Shown here one piece after another: positions 62,220 to 64,000 of a stretch of 64,000 nucleotides of DNA (within the stretch, counting starts at the first letter, position 1; every line of letters starts with the position of its first letter). Below the pieces are notes generated by a model. The model made no database searches and had not been told where the DNA came from. It saw only the letters and a program-made list of their open reading frames with translations. The position numbers and the translations under genes were made by a program. Source of the stretch: Pontibacter aydingkolensis (lineage in GTDB: Bacteria; Bacteroidota; Bacteroidia; Cytophagales; Hymenobacteraceae); assembly GCF_019443125.1 (NCBI RefSeq), contig NZ_JAHYXK010000005.1:1-64000 (forward strand), in the 5' to 3' direction.

Positions 62220-62714
62220 TTAGTTAAGCGTTACTTCACGGATGTAATCCGCTGCCAGCGCCTGCTGTGCGTCCGGGTTGCTCAGCTCTTTTCTCAGGAT
62301 GCGCTCTGCAATTTCAAGAGAAAGTGTAGCAGCCATGTTCTTCACCTCTGTGATAGCCGCGCGTTTCTCATTCTCGATCGCCTCACGTGCCTGGGCAATC
62401 ATGCGTGCACCTTCTTCGTTTGCTTTGTTCTTAGCCGACTCTACAAGAGCGTTACCAGCATCAGAAGCATCTTTCAAAATTCTGTCACGCTCTAAACGTG
62501 CTTCTGCTAAAAGCTTCTCGTTGTCTGCCTTTAAAGACTGAATCTCAAGCTTTGCTCTTTCGGCAGCGCTCAAGGCATCTTCAATAGAAGCCTCACGCTC
62601 ATGAAGTGCTTTCATGATTGGCTTCCAAGCAAACTTAGCAAGCAGGAACAGAACAATCAGAAATGTTACTAGCTGCCAGAAAATTAGACCGATACCTGGG
62701 GTTACTAACTGCAT
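62220..62714 (-). CDS. atpF: ATP synthase b subunit
   Basis: 164 residues. One membrane helix at about 8-28 (IGLIFWQLVTFLIVLFLLAK) is followed by a long charged coiled coil typical of the peripheral stalk (ALHEREASIEDALSAAERAK). It is preceded by a hairpin-bearing gap after atpE. Confidence 0.97.
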   Translation of the reverse strand: MQLVTPGIGLIFWQLVTFLIVLFLLAKFAWKPIMKALHEREASIEDALSAAERAKLEIQSLKADNEKLLAEARLERDRILKDASDAGNALVESAKNKANEEGARMIAQAREAIENEKRAAITEVKNMAATLSLEIAERILRKELSNPDAQQALAADYIREVTLN

Positions 62715-62805
62715 TGTTTATTTTGTTAGAGAAATAAGTTCTGTTTAGTTGATCTCGATTTTACTCTGGCAGACGAGCACCTTTAACTGCCTTTAAACCA
62801 CTTTA

Positions 62806-62843
62806 GATCTCATCGTCCGGACCATTCGTCCGGACGTGAGATC
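62806..62843 (-). promoter_or_regulatory. Hairpin between atpE and atpF
   Basis: GATCTCA(T)CGTCCGGAC and its near-perfect complement are separated by a few bases (about 16 pairs with one bulge) in the 143-base gap following atpE. No T-tract follows on the minus strand, so it is not a typical terminator. An RNA hairpin here could stabilise the atpE portion of the transcript. Confidence 0.55.
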
Positions 62844-62857
62844 CACAAAAGCTATAA

Positions 62858-63133
<276 letters not shown>

Positions 63134-63151
63134 TTAAAAAAAAGATTCTGA

Positions 63152-64000
63152 TTAATGATGCGCTCCGTCACCGTGGCCTAAATCGCCCACATGATCGTGC
63201 TCTTCTACTGCGCCACCGAAGTACATCGCAGAAAGAAGCGTAAAGATATAAGCCTGCAACAGCGCCACGAACAACTCCAGGAAGTTCATAAAGGTAGCGA
63301 ACGCCACACTTAAAGGACCAACTGCAACGCTCTGGAAAATAAATATTAAGCTAAAAAGGGAAAGAATGATAATGTGACCTGCCGTAATGTTCGCAAAAAG
63401 ACGAATCATAAGAGAGAACGGCTTTGTGATGATACCGATCAATTCTACAGGAATCATGATCGGAGCTAACCACACTGGCACACCCGGAGTTGCAAAAATG
63501 TGGCCCCAATAGCTTTTGTTACCGCTAAATACAGTAATAAGAAGTGTCATGGTTGCCAGCACCAGTGTAACAGCGATATTACCTGTTAAGTTAGCGCCAC
63601 CCGGCATTAAACCAAGCAGGTTGTTAAACCAGATAAAGAAGAAGATGGTAAGCAGGTAAGGCATGTAACGCTCATACTTCGGACCGATGTTAGCCTTGGC
63701 AATTTCATCCCGAATAAAGATGATGATCGGCTCGAAGAAAGACTGCATGCCTCTTGGCGCCTTACCCTGGTTCTTTTTGTAAGAAGCTGCTATACCGAAG
63801 AAAACGAAGAACATCAGCGCCACACTAACAAACATAGAAGCCACATTCTTGGTTATCGATATATCGTACAGCCCGGCATAGTCAGCGATTGGCTCGCCTG
63901 CCTCATTGGCCTTATAAATATGACCATGGTCCATTACATAACCATTATAAGGCACGATCTCATGCTCTTCGTTGTAGAAATTGCTTGAAGAGAACACGTT
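63152..64000 (-). CDS. atpB: ATP synthase a subunit, 5' end cut by window edge
   Basis: At least 283 codons are present. The frame runs on through 64000 (Asn, then Val-Phe-Ser-Ser-Ser), and Bacteroidota a subunits have a further N-terminal exported segment, so the true start lies outside the window. The apparent GTG start at 63997 is not used. The proton-path Arg is in SLMIRLFANITAGH, and the last helices include LELFVALLQAYIFTLLSAMY. A His-rich tail (EEHDHVGDLGHGDGAHH) follows the last helix. It is the first visible gene of the operon. Confidence 0.95.
   Translation of the reverse strand, partial: NVFSSSNFYNEEHEIVPYNGYVMDHGHIYKANEAGEPIADYAGLYDISITKNVASMFVSVALMFFVFFGIAASYKKNQGKAPRGMQSFFEPIIIFIRDEIAKANIGPKYERYMPYLLTIFFFIWFNNLLGLMPGGANLTGNIAVTLVLATMTLLITVFSGNKSYWGHIFATPGVPVWLAPIMIPVELIGIITKPFSLMIRLFANITAGHIIILSLFSLIFIFQSVAVGPLSVAFATFMNFLELFVALLQAYIFTLLSAMYFGGAVEEHDHVGDLGHGDGAHH

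Overview
The window looks like a chromosomal segment from a member of the Bacteroidota. It most resembles the Cytophagales, family Hymenobacteraceae, in the style of Pontibacter; the genus is an inference from overall protein flavour, not a search. Four things support the phylum. Promoter elements follow the Bacteroidota pattern (TTG or TTTG, about 19 bases, TAnnTTTG). There is a type IX secretion cluster of PorP/SprF, a PorE-like OmpA protein and an adhesin with a gliding-motility C-terminal domain. The F-type ATP synthase cluster runs atpB-E-F-H-A-G without atpD and atpC. There are many phylum-typical envelope proteins (TonB receptor with a carboxypeptidase-regulatory domain, DUF5686, DUF4136, PafA-like phosphatase).

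Layout. Positions 1-120 hold the 5' end of a 16S rRNA gene on the minus strand. Upstream of it lies a leader of about 900 bases with four tandem promoters. Next come a lysine-ketoglutarate reductase-like dehydrogenase, glycine decarboxylase GcvP, two related DUF4136 lipoproteins, a TonB receptor and a soluble sugar dehydrogenase (1-11.4 kb). The type IX secretion cluster fills 11.5-17.8 kb. From 18 to 31.5 kb the genes are metabolic and stress-related: lipA, OsmC, YtxJ, a fused 2-oxoacid dehydrogenase E1, an M16 peptidase, a MarR/aldo-keto reductase/Old Yellow Enzyme unit with a shared operator, ispF, an M28 peptidase and a lone LutB. From 31.5 to 42.2 kb, ordinary genes alternate with repeat-rich gaps. 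This stretch carries an asparaginyl-tRNA-synthetase-like protein divergent from an Lrp/AsnC regulator, an aminotransferase, a thioredoxin/NHL protein, DinB, an AT-rich nuclease-like gene beside a Crp-type regulator, and serine dehydratase. From 42.2 to 56.5 kb there are a lipoprotein, a DUF4407 membrane protein, nuoABC, three opposite-strand genes, nuoD, a PAP2 phosphatase, a DUF5686 protein, nnr and a UbiA-like protein. The end holds ppa, a PafA-like phosphatase and atpG-A-H-F-E-B, with atpB cut by the window edge.

Energy metabolism is well represented: complex I subunits A-D, most of the ATP synthase, pyrophosphatase, lipoate synthesis and E1. GcvP depends on a lipoyl-bearing H protein and the E1 partner E2 is itself lipoylated, so lipA serves both, although the partner genes are elsewhere.

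The signals most worth a second look lie outside the genes. First, the 7-mer AAGTATA/TATACTT is heavily overrepresented across coding and noncoding DNA. Second, there are small mobile or repeat elements, including a 169-base MITE-like insertion with a target duplication and a natural empty site in this same window. Third, there are regulatory signals: the tandem rRNA promoters, a MarR operator pair, a LytTR-spaced direct repeat and a hairpin between atpE and atpF. I saw no CRISPR array, tRNA gene, prophage or complete insertion sequence.
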